Shown: piece after piece, positions 52,747-62,100 of the stretch | Layout: each line of letters starts with the position of its first letter | Numbering within the stretch: position 1 is the first letter of the stretch | Source of the DNA: Streptomyces curacoi | GTDB taxonomy: Bacteria; Actinomycetota; Actinomycetes; Streptomycetales; Streptomycetaceae | Length of the DNA: 64,000 nt | Assembly: GCF_001513975.1 (NCBI RefSeq) | Contig: NZ_KQ947995.1 | Span: 1-64,000 of the forward strand | Reading direction: 5' to 3' | Notes under the pieces: model-generated | Databases searched by the model: none | Told to the model about the DNA's origin: nothing | What the model saw: the letters and a program-made list of their open reading frames with translations, nothing else | Program-made: the position numbers and the translations under genes

Positions 52747-55008
52747 TCAGTGGCTGTCGGTGACGGTCAGGGGCCCCGTGGGTGGGGGCACGGTGGCGAG
52801 CGGGGAGTGCGCGAGGCCAGCGGCCGGGGACGGCACGGGGTGGCGTTTGCCGAGCGGCACGACGGGCGGGTGGTTCCTCTCGCCCAGCACCACATGGCGT
52901 ACGACCCGCTCGGCGGCGCGTCCGTCGTCGTGCGGGCAGAAGCGCTCACGGAACGCCGACCGCAGCTGGGCGGAGCGCGAGCCGCGCCAGTGGCCGGTGG
53001 CGAAGATGTCGATCAGCTCGTCCTCGCTGCGCGACACCGCGCCCGGCGGGAAGGACCGCAGATCGAAGTAGGTGCCGCGGGCCGCCTCGTACGCCTCCCA
53101 GTCCTCGGCGTGGATCACGATTGGCCGGTCCAGGTTGGCGTAGTCGAACATGATCGACGAGTAGTCGGTGACCAGGGCGTCCGAGGCGAGGCACAGCGAC
53201 TCCACGCTCGGGTGGTCGGTGACGTCGATGACCTGGCCGGCGGTCGGGGCGAGGGGGCCGCCGTGCAGGCGGTGGGCGCGGGCCAGGACGACGAAGCGGG
53301 GGCCCAGGCGGCTCAGCACGCGGTGCAGGTCGAGGGTGGTGCGCTGGGTGCGGCGGTAGTCGCGGTGGGTGGGCGCGTAGAGGAGCACGACCGCGCCCTC
53401 GGGGATGCCGAGCGACTTGCGGATCCGGCTCACGTCCGCCGAAGTCGCCTGCTGGAAGACGTCACCGCGCGGGCTGCCGTATTCGAGGGTGGTGTAGCCG
53501 CCGGGGTACACGCGCTCCCAGGTCAGCGTGGAGTGGCGGTTGGCGGACAGGACGTAGTCCCACTTGTCGACGTCGTCGAGGAGCGCGTCGAAGTCCATGC
53601 CCGCGGCGGCCGCCGGGCGTTCGATCAGGTCCAGGCCCATGTGCTTGAGCGGGGTGCCGTGCCGGGTCTGCACCAGGACCTGGCCGCGGCGCTTGACCAG
53701 GCGGCGGTCGAAGGCGGCGTTGTGGACGAGGAACTTGGAGCGGGCGAGGGCCGTCCAGTAGGCGGCCGTGCCGGGGCGCAGCCGGCGGGTGCCCGCGGGG
53801 ACGGTGTGGTGCTGCTCGGCGTCGGCGACCCAGGCCGTGCGGATGTGCGGGACGTGCGTGCGGAACGCCTGCTCCAGGGCGCCCGGGTCACCGCCGTGGC
53901 CGCCTGTGCCGTGGGCGGCGAAGACGGCGCGGTCGGCGCGCAGGGGGAGGCGCCGCTGGATGCGGTAGTGCAGGCGCAGGGCGGTGACACGCAGGCCCTT
54001 CAGCAGGCGGTCGGCCAGCTTGGCGGCACGGCGGGCCAGGGCCGCCGTCAGCCGCAGGGCGCCGTACGTGCGGTGCAGGCCCAGGCGGACCAGGGTGTGG
54101 TGGACACGGGCGCGCGGCGGGACGGGCGCGCCGGGGGTGCGGTAACGGCGGTAGTACGTGCGGGCCCTGCGCAGGAACTCGGCGCGGCTGCGGCGCGGGA
54201 GGCGGTCGCGGCGGGTGAACACCACCACCAGGTGGTCGACCATCCGGCGGAACAACAGCGGGCGCCAGCGGGCGAGTTCGGGGTTGCGGTCGACGTACGC
54301 GAAGACCCGGTCGTACTGCTCGAAGATGTCGAAGTGCCGCGGGCTGACCGTGCCGAGGATGCCGCCCCGGCGCCGCTGCCGGTAGTGCACGCACACCCGG
54401 TCCAGGGTCGCGATCGACTCCGCCGCCATCAGGACCGGGTACGTCCAGGGCGTGTCCTCGTAGTAGCCGGACGGGAAGGCGAAGCCCTCCTCCTCGACGA
54501 AGTCCCGCCGGTACGCCTTGTTCCAGGCGACCATCAGCATCCGCAGCAGTCCCGGGCGGTCCGTCAGCCGGAAGGGCGCCGGGCCCTCCTCGGTGAGCTG
54601 CGCGGCGGCCTGGTTGCGGATAGTCTCGCCGGTCCAGTAGGTGCGCGCGTAGTCGTAGACCAGGACGTCCGGCTCGCCGGTCTCCTTCAGCCGGTCGGCG
54701 ATCGCGCGCAGGGCGTCCGGGGTGAGCGTGTCGTCGCTGTCGAGGAAGATCAGGTAGTCGCCGGTGGCCTGCGCGACACCGGCGTTGCGGGCCGGCCCCA
54801 GCCCCTGGTTCTCGGTGAGGTGCACGGCGCGCACACGCGTGTCGCGGGCCGCGAACTCGTCGATGATCGCGCCGCACGCGTCCGGCGAGCAGTCGTCGAC
54901 GGCGATCAGTTCGAGATCGGGACACGACTGTGTGAGCACCGATTCCAGGCACTCGTGCAGGTACGCCTGAACGTTGTACGCGGGGACAATGACACTGAAC
55001 CTGGGCAA
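52747..55008 (-). CDS. GT2-TagF fusion (CDP-polyol phosphotransferase)
   Basis: A 753-residue protein with a TTG start. The GT2 domain (MPRFSVIVPAYNVQAYLHEC) has VDDCSPDACG and the DxD FLDSDDTLTPD. The TagF domain (about residues 360-730) has VQTRHGTPLKHMG (His450), LYAPTHRDYRRTQ, LARAHRLHGG and VTDYSSIMFDYANLDRPIVI. No ATG is in frame near the conserved N-terminus, and the ribosome binding site is weak, so the start is set by homology to the two downstream fusions. It is the first of three same-strand fusions and lies about 160 bp from the sugar ABC genes. Confidence 0.9.
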   Translation of the reverse strand: MPRFSVIVPAYNVQAYLHECLESVLTQSCPDLELIAVDDCSPDACGAIIDEFAARDTRVRAVHLTENQGLGPARNAGVAQATGDYLIFLDSDDTLTPDALRAIADRLKETGEPDVLVYDYARTYWTGETIRNQAAAQLTEEGPAPFRLTDRPGLLRMLMVAWNKAYRRDFVEEEGFAFPSGYYEDTPWTYPVLMAAESIATLDRVCVHYRQRRRGGILGTVSPRHFDIFEQYDRVFAYVDRNPELARWRPLLFRRMVDHLVVVFTRRDRLPRRSRAEFLRRARTYYRRYRTPGAPVPPRARVHHTLVRLGLHRTYGALRLTAALARRAAKLADRLLKGLRVTALRLHYRIQRRLPLRADRAVFAAHGTGGHGGDPGALEQAFRTHVPHIRTAWVADAEQHHTVPAGTRRLRPGTAAYWTALARSKFLVHNAAFDRRLVKRRGQVLVQTRHGTPLKHMGLDLIERPAAAAGMDFDALLDDVDKWDYVLSANRHSTLTWERVYPGGYTTLEYGSPRGDVFQQATSADVSRIRKSLGIPEGAVVLLYAPTHRDYRRTQRTTLDLHRVLSRLGPRFVVLARAHRLHGGPLAPTAGQVIDVTDHPSVESLCLASDALVTDYSSIMFDYANLDRPIVIHAEDWEAYEAARGTYFDLRSFPPGAVSRSEDELIDIFATGHWRGSRSAQLRSAFRERFCPHDDGRAAERVVRHVVLGERNHPPVVPLGKRHPVPSPAAGLAHSPLATVPPPTGPLTVTDSH

Positions 55009-55120
55009 GGGACATCCACTGGGTCGACCTGGGCGGTGGGGGCTGTCGCCCTGCCGGGAACGGCCAATGGAGTGACTTGGTTACGGTGCGTACGGCATAC
55101 GAGGGACGGAGCGTCCACGA

Positions 55121-55152
55121 CAGGGGGCGGACCGGTGCCGGCCCGCCCCCTG
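55121..55152. terminator. Hairpin terminator after the sugar ABC operon
   Basis: A perfect 10-bp stem CAGGGGGCGG/CCGCCCCCTG with a 12-base loop that contains an inner CCGG/CCGG pairing. It begins 19 bp beyond the stop of the minus-strand permease gene. Confidence 0.75.
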
Positions 55153-55171
55153 GAGCGCCACGCCCGCGCGG

Positions 55172-56086
55172 CTACTTGACCGCGCCCGCCATCACACCGG
55201 ACACGAACTGCCGCTGGAAGGCGAAGAACACGACCAGCGGGATCACCATGGAGATGAACGCGCCGGGCGCCAGGACGTCGATGTTGTTGCCGAACTGCCG
55301 TACCTGTGTCTGCAGCGCGACCGTGATCGGCTGGCTGCCGGAGTCGGTGAAGATCAGCGCGACCAGCATGTCGTTCCACACCCACAGGAACTGGAAGATG
55401 CCGAGCGCGGCGATCGCCGGCCCGCCGAGCGGCATCACGACGCGGAGGAACAGGCGCAGTTCACCGGCACCGTCCAGGCGGGCCGCCTCCAGCAGCTCCC
55501 TCGGGATCTCCGCGAAGAAGTTCCGCAGCAGGAACACGGCGAACGGCAGCCCGAAGCCGACGTGGAAGAGGATCACGCCGGTCAGGGAGCCGAAGATGCC
55601 GATGTTGCCGAACAGTTCGGCGATCGGGATCAGCGCCACCTGCACCGGCACGACCAGCAGGCCGACCACGCCCAGGAACCACCAGTCGCGGCCCGGGAAC
55701 TCCATCCACGCGAACGCGTACCCCGCGAGCGAGCCGATGACGACGACGAGGACCGTCGCCGGCACCGTGATCAGCACGGTGTTGAGGATCGAGTCGGTGA
55801 TGTCCGGGTTGCTCAGGAGCTTGTCGTAGCTCTCGAAGGTGAGTTGGGAAGGCTTGCTGAACACCTCCCACCAGCCGCTCGCGGCCAGTTCCTGCGGCGG
55901 GCGCAGGGAGGACAGCAGCAGCCCGATCGTCGGCACCAGCCAGAACAGGCCGACGACGATGAGGAACACCCGCACCAGCCCGCCGCTGACGCCGGAGACG
56001 AGCCGGCCGCCGAGGGACTGCTTGGCCTTGACGACCGTCAGGGGCGGAGGTGCCGTCTTCGTGAGCCCGCCGGCGTTCGCACTCAT
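55172..56086 (-). CDS. Sugar ABC transporter permease (MalG-like, CUT1)
   Basis: A 304-residue permease with six hydrophobic helices. The cytoplasmic EAA loop EIPRELLEAARLDGAGELRL contacts the ATPase. The protein ends with SGVMAGAVK, the common CUT1 ending. It is the distal gene of a three-gene operon and overlaps the upstream permease gene by 4 bp. No ATP-binding gene is present. In Streptomyces several CUT1 systems share one ATPase (MsiK), which is the likely explanation. Confidence 0.93.
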   Translation of the reverse strand: MSANAGGLTKTAPPPLTVVKAKQSLGGRLVSGVSGGLVRVFLIVVGLFWLVPTIGLLLSSLRPPQELAASGWWEVFSKPSQLTFESYDKLLSNPDITDSILNTVLITVPATVLVVVIGSLAGYAFAWMEFPGRDWWFLGVVGLLVVPVQVALIPIAELFGNIGIFGSLTGVILFHVGFGLPFAVFLLRNFFAEIPRELLEAARLDGAGELRLFLRVVMPLGGPAIAALGIFQFLWVWNDMLVALIFTDSGSQPITVALQTQVRQFGNNIDVLAPGAFISMVIPLVVFFAFQRQFVSGVMAGAVK

Positions 56087-57429
56087 CGCCGCCCCTCCCG
56101 CCTGAGCCTACGGATGTTGAACCACATCACCGGGATCACGAGCAGCAGCAGGAACACCGCGATCGCGCTGGCGATGCCCGGCTGGTCCTCGGAGAAGCCC
56201 TTGCGGTACAGCTCCAGGGCGAGCACGTTCGCGTCGTCCTGGGAGGAGCCCGGGGCGATGATGAAGACCAGGTCGAAGATCTTCAGGACGTTGATCATCA
56301 GGGTGACGGTGACGACCGCGAGGACGGGCGCCAGCAGCGGCACCGTGACCCTGCGGAACACCTGCCACTCGTTGGCGCCGTCGACCCGGGCCGCCTCCAG
56401 CAGATCGCGCGGGATGCCCGCGAGCCCGGCCGCGATCAGCACCATCGCGAAACCCGCCCACATCCAGATGTACGACCCGATGATGGCCGGTGTGACCAGG
56501 GACGGGCCGAGCCAGTCCAGCCCGTTGTACGCCTCCTTGAAGTTGTCCGCCGGCAGCCGCAGCTGTGCCCCGTCGGCGGCGGCCGGCAGCGTGAACGTGC
56601 CGTCGTCGGCCGCCGTCGTGGACGCCACGACCTCGCCGTCCTTGACGGCCTCGATCTTCATCCCGGCATAGCCCAGCTCGGACGCGTCGACGCCGCCGAG
56701 CGTGCCGACGCCCCTGCCGCGGGTGAAGTCCTGCCAGGTGGTGCCGGTGACCTTCCCCGGCTCCGCCTGCGCCGCCACGGCCTTCTCGGCGCCGCCGGGC
56801 ATCTGGTCGGGGGCGACGCCGACCAGGGGCAGGGTCACCGGGGTGCCGGCGCTGACGGTGGCCTTGGTGATGAAACCGCCGCCCGGTGCCGCTTCGAGCG
56901 GCGACTCCCGGCCCGGGTGGGCCTTCGGGAACGCGGACGCCTGCGCGAAGGTGTCGTGGACACCCACCCACACCGCGTTCGCGACGCCCTTGTCCGGGTC
57001 CTGGTCGTAGACGAGCCGGAAGATGATGCCCGCCGCCAGCATCGAGATCGCCATCGGCATGAAGACGACCAGCTTGAACGCCGTACCCCAGCGCACCCGC
57101 TCGGTCAGCACCGCGAAGACCAGACCGAGCGCGGTGGCGATCGTGGGGGCGAACACCACCCACAGGACGTTGTTCTTGAGGGCGGTGCGGATGCCGTCGT
57201 CGGTGAAGAGAGCCTCGTAGTTGTCGAGTCCGGCGAAGCCGCCGCCGGACTGGTCGTAGAAACTGCGCACGACCGAGTACCCGATCGGGTAGACCACGAG
57301 CGCGCCGAGCAGCACGAGAGCGGGCAGCAGGAACAGGGCCGCCATGGTCCAGCGCGTGCCGGTCACACTCTTGCGCGACTTGGGTGCGGCAGGGGTCGGA
57401 GGGACCCCTGCCGCTTCCGCCGACGCCAT
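56083..57429 (-). CDS. Sugar ABC transporter permease (MalF-like) with large periplasm-facing insert
   Basis: A 448-residue permease, longer than the usual 290-330. Three helices precede residue 143, then about 160 residues (about 143-305) form a soluble insert before helix 4. The rest has GIPRDLLEAARVDGANEWQV, the EAA loop, and two or more helices. The placement corresponds to the P2 loop of MalF, and the insert includes a beta-sandwich-like stretch (VVASTTAADDGTFTLPAA). It may contact the binding protein. The gene starts 4 bp after the binding-protein stop. Confidence 0.92.
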   Translation of the reverse strand: MASAEAAGVPPTPAAPKSRKSVTGTRWTMAALFLLPALVLLGALVVYPIGYSVVRSFYDQSGGGFAGLDNYEALFTDDGIRTALKNNVLWVVFAPTIATALGLVFAVLTERVRWGTAFKLVVFMPMAISMLAAGIIFRLVYDQDPDKGVANAVWVGVHDTFAQASAFPKAHPGRESPLEAAPGGGFITKATVSAGTPVTLPLVGVAPDQMPGGAEKAVAAQAEPGKVTGTTWQDFTRGRGVGTLGGVDASELGYAGMKIEAVKDGEVVASTTAADDGTFTLPAAADGAQLRLPADNFKEAYNGLDWLGPSLVTPAIIGSYIWMWAGFAMVLIAAGLAGIPRDLLEAARVDGANEWQVFRRVTVPLLAPVLAVVTVTLMINVLKIFDLVFIIAPGSSQDDANVLALELYRKGFSEDQPGIASAIAVFLLLLVIPVMWFNIRRLRREGRR

Positions 57430-57433
57430 GACG

Positions 57434-58813
57434 TCAGTTTCCGTACGCCGCGGCCGCGTCGGCTTCGAGCTTGCGCTGTGTGCCCGCGATGTCCGACGGG
57501 TTCTTCAGGAAGTCCTGCAGGATCTTCCACTCGCCCTTGCCGGGCGTGCCGCCGAAGGCCTGCGGGGCCTGGTCGGACATGTCGAACCGGAAGTCGTCAC
57601 CGGAGTCGATGAGCGCCTTGGCGATCTTCTGCTGGACCTCGTTCGGATACGCCGAGTTCGCCACGTTCTTGTTCGGCGAGAGGTAACCGCCGAGCTTCGC
57701 CTGGATCGTCGCCGCGTCCGGGGAGGCGAGCCAGGTGGCCAGGGCCTGCGCCGCCTTGGAGTCCTGCAGGATGACGGCCGCGTCGCCGCCGGAGACGACG
57801 GGTGCGGTGTCACCGACGGCCGGGAACGGGAACACCTTCGCGTCCGTGCCGACCTCCGCCTTGGCCTGCGTGATGTTGACCTGCGCGAAGTCGCCCTCGT
57901 AGACCATGCCGGCCTTCGGCTGGTCGCCGCCGGTGAAGGTCTGCGTGACGGACTCCGGGAAGTCCGTCTGCAGCGCACCGGTCGCGCCGCCCGCGATGTA
58001 GTCCTTCTTGCCCCAGACCTGGGCGAGGGTGGTGAGCGCGTCCTTCACGGACGGGTCGGTCCACTTGATCTCGTGCTTGGCCAGCTGGTCGTACTTCTCG
58101 GGACCGGCCTGGGAGAGATAGACGTTCTCGAACCAGTCGGTGAGGGTCCAGCCCTCCGCGCCACCGACGGAGAACGGGGTGACACCGGAGTCGTAGACGG
58201 TCTGGGCGGTGCTGAGGAGCTCGTCCCAGGTCTTGGGCTCGCGGGCCCCCGCGTTGTCGAAGACCTGCGCGTTGTACCAGATCAGGGACTTGTTGGCGGC
58301 CTTGTAGTAGACGCCGTACTGCTTGTCGTCGACCTTGCCGATGTCCTGCCAGCCCTGCGAGTAGTTCTCCTGGAGCTCCTTGATCACGTCGGCGCCGAGG
58401 GGCTTGGCCCACTTCTTGTCGACGGCCTGCTTGATGGCGCCGGGCTGCGGAAGCATCGCGATGTCCGGCGGCTGGCCGCCCGCGACCTTCGAGCCGAGGA
58501 AGTTGATGATCGGGTCCTGGGCGGGCACGAAGGTCACCTTGGCGCCCGTGCGCTTCTCGAACTCCGCGAGGACCTTCTTGAAGTTCGCCTGTTCGGCACC
58601 GGTCCAGACGGCGGCGACCTCCAGGGATTCGCCGTTCAGCTTGGGAAGGGTGACGGTGTTGCCGGTCTCCTGGCCGGTGCCGCTCTGTTCGTTGCCGCTG
58701 TCGTTGTCATCGCCTCCGCATGCGGTGAGCGAGAGTGCGAGGGCGCCCGCGAGTACGGCTGCCGCGGCCCTGGCGCCCCTGCGTGTCCGGTTCTTGCTGC
58801 TCGTGCTGCGCAT
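57434..58813 (-). CDS. Sugar ABC transporter substrate-binding lipoprotein
   Basis: A 459-residue lipoprotein. The signal peptide ends in the lipobox LTAC (Cys32). The mature protein has the family-1 solute-binding fold with LEVAAVWTGAEQANFKKVL, TGAKVTFVPAQDPI, PPDIAMLPQPG, GVYYKAANKSLIWYN and PKTWDEL. The ligand is probably an oligosaccharide, but its identity cannot be read. Start ATG at 58813. A palindrome 25 bp upstream may be an operator. The open frame extends upstream well beyond the signal peptide but is not coding there. Confidence 0.93.
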   Translation of the reverse strand: MRSTSSKNRTRRGARAAAAVLAGALALSLTACGGDDNDSGNEQSGTGQETGNTVTLPKLNGESLEVAAVWTGAEQANFKKVLAEFEKRTGAKVTFVPAQDPIINFLGSKVAGGQPPDIAMLPQPGAIKQAVDKKWAKPLGADVIKELQENYSQGWQDIGKVDDKQYGVYYKAANKSLIWYNAQVFDNAGAREPKTWDELLSTAQTVYDSGVTPFSVGGAEGWTLTDWFENVYLSQAGPEKYDQLAKHEIKWTDPSVKDALTTLAQVWGKKDYIAGGATGALQTDFPESVTQTFTGGDQPKAGMVYEGDFAQVNITQAKAEVGTDAKVFPFPAVGDTAPVVSGGDAAVILQDSKAAQALATWLASPDAATIQAKLGGYLSPNKNVANSAYPNEVQQKIAKALIDSGDDFRFDMSDQAPQAFGGTPGKGEWKILQDFLKNPSDIAGTQRKLEADAAAAYGN

Positions 58814-58837
58814 CACTGCCCCGTTCTTCGTGCCTCG

Positions 58838-58849
58838 TCGAACGTTCGA
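58838..58849. promoter_or_regulatory. Palindrome upstream of the sugar operon
   Basis: TCGAACGTTCGA is a perfect 12-bp palindrome 25 bp upstream of the binding-protein start. It has the CG-centred form common to LacI-type operators. No regulator gene is adjacent, so the assignment is inference. Confidence 0.45.
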
Positions 58850-58965
58850 GCGCTGTCCCGTGCGATCTGGTCTACGCCTTGGTATGGGGGGCGGCAAGAC
58901 CGCGTCCGCTGTCAAGCGGGGGATCGTGACCGCCTCGTGACCAGGTACGCCGCTGAGGTGAACGT

Positions 58966-59040
58966 CCCTGGGGGTTGCCGCCCCCAGACCCCCGCTATCG
59001 GCCTCAACGGCCTCGTCCTCAATCACCGGAGGGGCTGAAT
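58966..59040. repeat. Dispersed hairpin element, copy C (partial)
   Basis: A shorter, diverged copy of elements A and B. It has a 7-bp stem CTGGGGG/CCCCCAG (58968-58987), the CAGACCCCCGCT segment and a CTCGTCCTCA tail. It lies just beyond the 3' end of the minus-strand FHA-FtsK gene and probably serves as its terminator. Confidence 0.7.
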
Positions 59041-59050
59041 CTGCGTCAGT

Positions 59051-59105
59051 GGCATTACACGACCGGCATTGCGAGACCGGCGCTACAGGACCGGCACTAC
59101 AAGAG
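59051..59105. repeat. Quasi-tandem 14-bp repeats at the end of the FHA-FtsK gene
   Basis: Four units of about 14 bp begin at 59051, 59065, 59079 and 59093, with consensus GGCAYTRCARGACC. The last overlaps the stop codon region of the FHA-FtsK gene. They are too short and degenerate for a CRISPR. Confidence 0.7.
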
Positions 59106-62100
59106 CGAGGGCACCTCGGTCGCCGCGACCTCCCGCGCCGCCCGCTCCAGCGCGCTGGCCAGCAACGCCAGATCCGTCGGTCCGTTGCCCAGCTCGCGGA
59201 CCTGACGCCGGGCCGGGGGATCACCCATGCGGTGCCACTCCAACGGCACGACCGTGGGCCGCAGCGTCGCCGTGCGCGGGATACGCCCCGTGACGCGCCC
59301 GCCCTGGAACGGCACCACTCTGCCGTCCGCCCAGGCCAGCCGCCCGCGGCCCGGTGCCGGTTCGTCCGGGCCCGCCGTCACCGCGTCCAGCGTCACCCGC
59401 AGCGTCGCCCGTCGCGCCGGCTCCGACTCCGCCGTACGGCCCCCGATCCCCGCGGCGGCCACCAGATGCACCCCGAGCCGCTCGCCCTCCCGCGCCACCG
59501 CCTCCAGCGCGCGTATCACCGAGCCTGCCGCAGGCCGGCCCGGGGAGCCCAGCGGGGGCGAGACCAGGGCGTCCAGGTCGTCCACCACGACGACGAGCCG
59601 GGGCAACGGCGGCACGGCCGCGGCCTGCCGACGGGCCGCACCCGGCCGCAGCCGGAGCGTGGAACTGGGGGGTGTGTCCAGATCCCCCGCACCCTCACCG
59701 GTCCCGGTGCCGATACCGGCTCCGGTACCGATACCGGCCCCCGCCGCACGCTGCGCGACCATCCGGCCCGACAGCTCACGGCCGGTGTGCCACTCGGCGA
59801 AGTCCGAACGCCCGAGCAGCTCCGCGCGCCGCTTCAGCTCGGCGCTGAGCGACTGGGCGAACTCCCGCATGCGGACCGGGTCGTTGGCGGTGAGGTGGGT
59901 GGTGACGTGCGGGACGTCGGTGCAGACCCGCAGCCCTTCGCCGTGCCCGCCGCCCGCGCCGACGCTGTCCCGGCCGTCGATCAGCACGATGCCCAGCCGG
60001 TCCGGCCGCTCGGCGGCGGCGAGCGAGGCGACGACCGCCCGCAGCAGCTCCGTACGCCCGCTGCCGGGCGGCCCCTCGATCAGCAGATGCGGGCCGTCGG
60101 CGGCGAGGTCCGCGCTGACCGGCCCGCGCGGCCCGGCGCCCAGCACCGCACACGCCCGCCCGCCGAGGGCCTGCGCGTCATCGGCCGCGTCGGCCCAGCG
60201 CGCCATCAGCGACGCCGGGGTGGCCCGGGCCAGGCCCAGCTCGTCCAGGAGCCGAGCCGCCTGAGGCAACGGCACGGACACCCGCGTGTGCCGCTCTCCA
60301 GTGGTCCCCTCCGTGCGCAACGGCGCCAGAGCCCGCGCGAACCGCTCCGCCCACGCCACGGAGACGGCGTCCACCGTGGCGACCGTGCCGTGTCCGACGG
60401 GACCGTGGACGACCCGGTCATGTCCGGCGGGGCCGTGGCCGGCCGTGCCGTGCTCCGTGGAAGCGCGCCCGTCGGCCGGCTGGGGGGCGGTGCCCGTCCG
60501 GGCCGCTTCCGGGCGGGTCTCCGCCACGCTCCAGGTACCTGCCTCGCCCGCGGGTGACTCCGCCCCGCTCGGCCGGACGGCCGCTCCGCCGCGCGTGAGC
60601 GCCCCGGCCCGCGCGACGCGCATCAGCCGCAGCGCCGTCGCCACGTCACCGCTCAGCAGCGCCACCGCCCCGCACTCCCGGAACACGGGGGACACCGTGC
60701 ACGCCGCTTCATAGGTCTCCGTCACCGGCGACGCGGGAGACGCCGAAGCCGTCTCGGCGAGACACACGACGTGTATCCCCGCCCGCGGCCCCTCCAGCGC
60801 CAGCCGCGCCACCGCCTCGCGCACGTCGGCGCCTCCGGGATCCCCGTCCACCACGACCACCGTGTACGGACCGGCGAACCCGTCCGCCCCGTCGGCCGGG
60901 TCGTCGTCGCGCGCCCAGGACGGCCGCCGAACGGCACGCCCGGCCGTGGCCTGGTCGGCGGGCGTGATGCCGACGGGCCCGCTCCCGACGTCCCCCGCCT
61001 CCGCGTCCAGGTCCTCCAGGCGCCGCAGCAGCTCCTCCGTGCGCGCCGTCGCCTGTTCGCGGTCGTAGGCCAGCAGAAGGCGGCAGTCCTGGCCGTGTCC
61101 GGGGCGGACATGCGGGAGCCAGCCCAGCCAAGCCCACTCGGCGGTGCGCTCCTCCAGGGGGCGGGAGCGGTCCGCGCTGAGCAGCACGATCTCCAGGGTG
61201 TCGGGGGAGTGCAGCGCGGCGAGCTGGGCGATCACCGCGCGGGCCAGCCCGGCGAGCCGCTCGCGGGGTCCGGACAGGCCCAGCGCCCCGACCTCACGCA
61301 GATCGGCGGTCACCGGCACCGCGGGCAGCAGCCCGGAACCGTCGGGCGCCGCGCGGTCGGCCGTGCCGAGCCGCACCGTGAGCGCCTCCGGGTGACCCGG
61401 GGCGCGCTCCCACAGCCGGGGGCCGGGGCCCAGGGCCATCAGCAGCAGCGACGCCGGGTCCGGCCAGGCCTCCGGCAGCCGCAGGCCGTTCGCCGTCGAG
61501 GGCTGCCCGGTCGTCTCGGCCGGCCCATCGTCGTCGTACGTCCCACGCCGGGCCGTCGCCCCCTGCTCCCCGCGCCCGCCGGCCAGCCGCCGCGCCCACG
61601 CCGTGAGCCCGCCCCGCCTGCGCACGCCCTGCGGTACGTCGGTGCCCCGCAGCGGAGTGCCCTTGCGGCTGCTGCCGTTCGCCGGGGTGCCCGCAGGGGC
61701 GCCGTCGCCCGGGGTGCGGTCGGTGCCCGCGCCGCCGTGGCCCCCCTCGCCCCCGTCGAGCGCGCCCAGCCCGAAGCCGGTGCCGTGGGTGTCGCCTCCG
61801 CGTGGTCCCGGCAGCGGTGTGTCGGACCGGCCGTGCCGTTCGATCCGTGGTGCCCCGCCCTGCACCGGCACGACGGGCGGTTCGACGGGGCCGTGTTCCT
61901 GAGCGGGCGGGAGGCCGCCTCCCCCCGGGGTGGCCGCGTCGCCGCCGTCCGCCACGCGTGCGTGCGGCACCGCGGCGTCGGCTCCGGCGGGCACCCGTAC
62001 ATGCCCCTCCCCGTCGGGCTCCGTCCGCACCCGCGCCCCCGGACCGCCGGCCGGCGTCAGCCGCAGTGCCGACTCGCCGATCCGCAGCAGTGCTCCCGGC

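Noticed and set aside
59051..59105. CRISPR-like short repeats
   Set aside because: Units of 14 bp with no spacers overlap a stop codon. This is simple tandem duplication.
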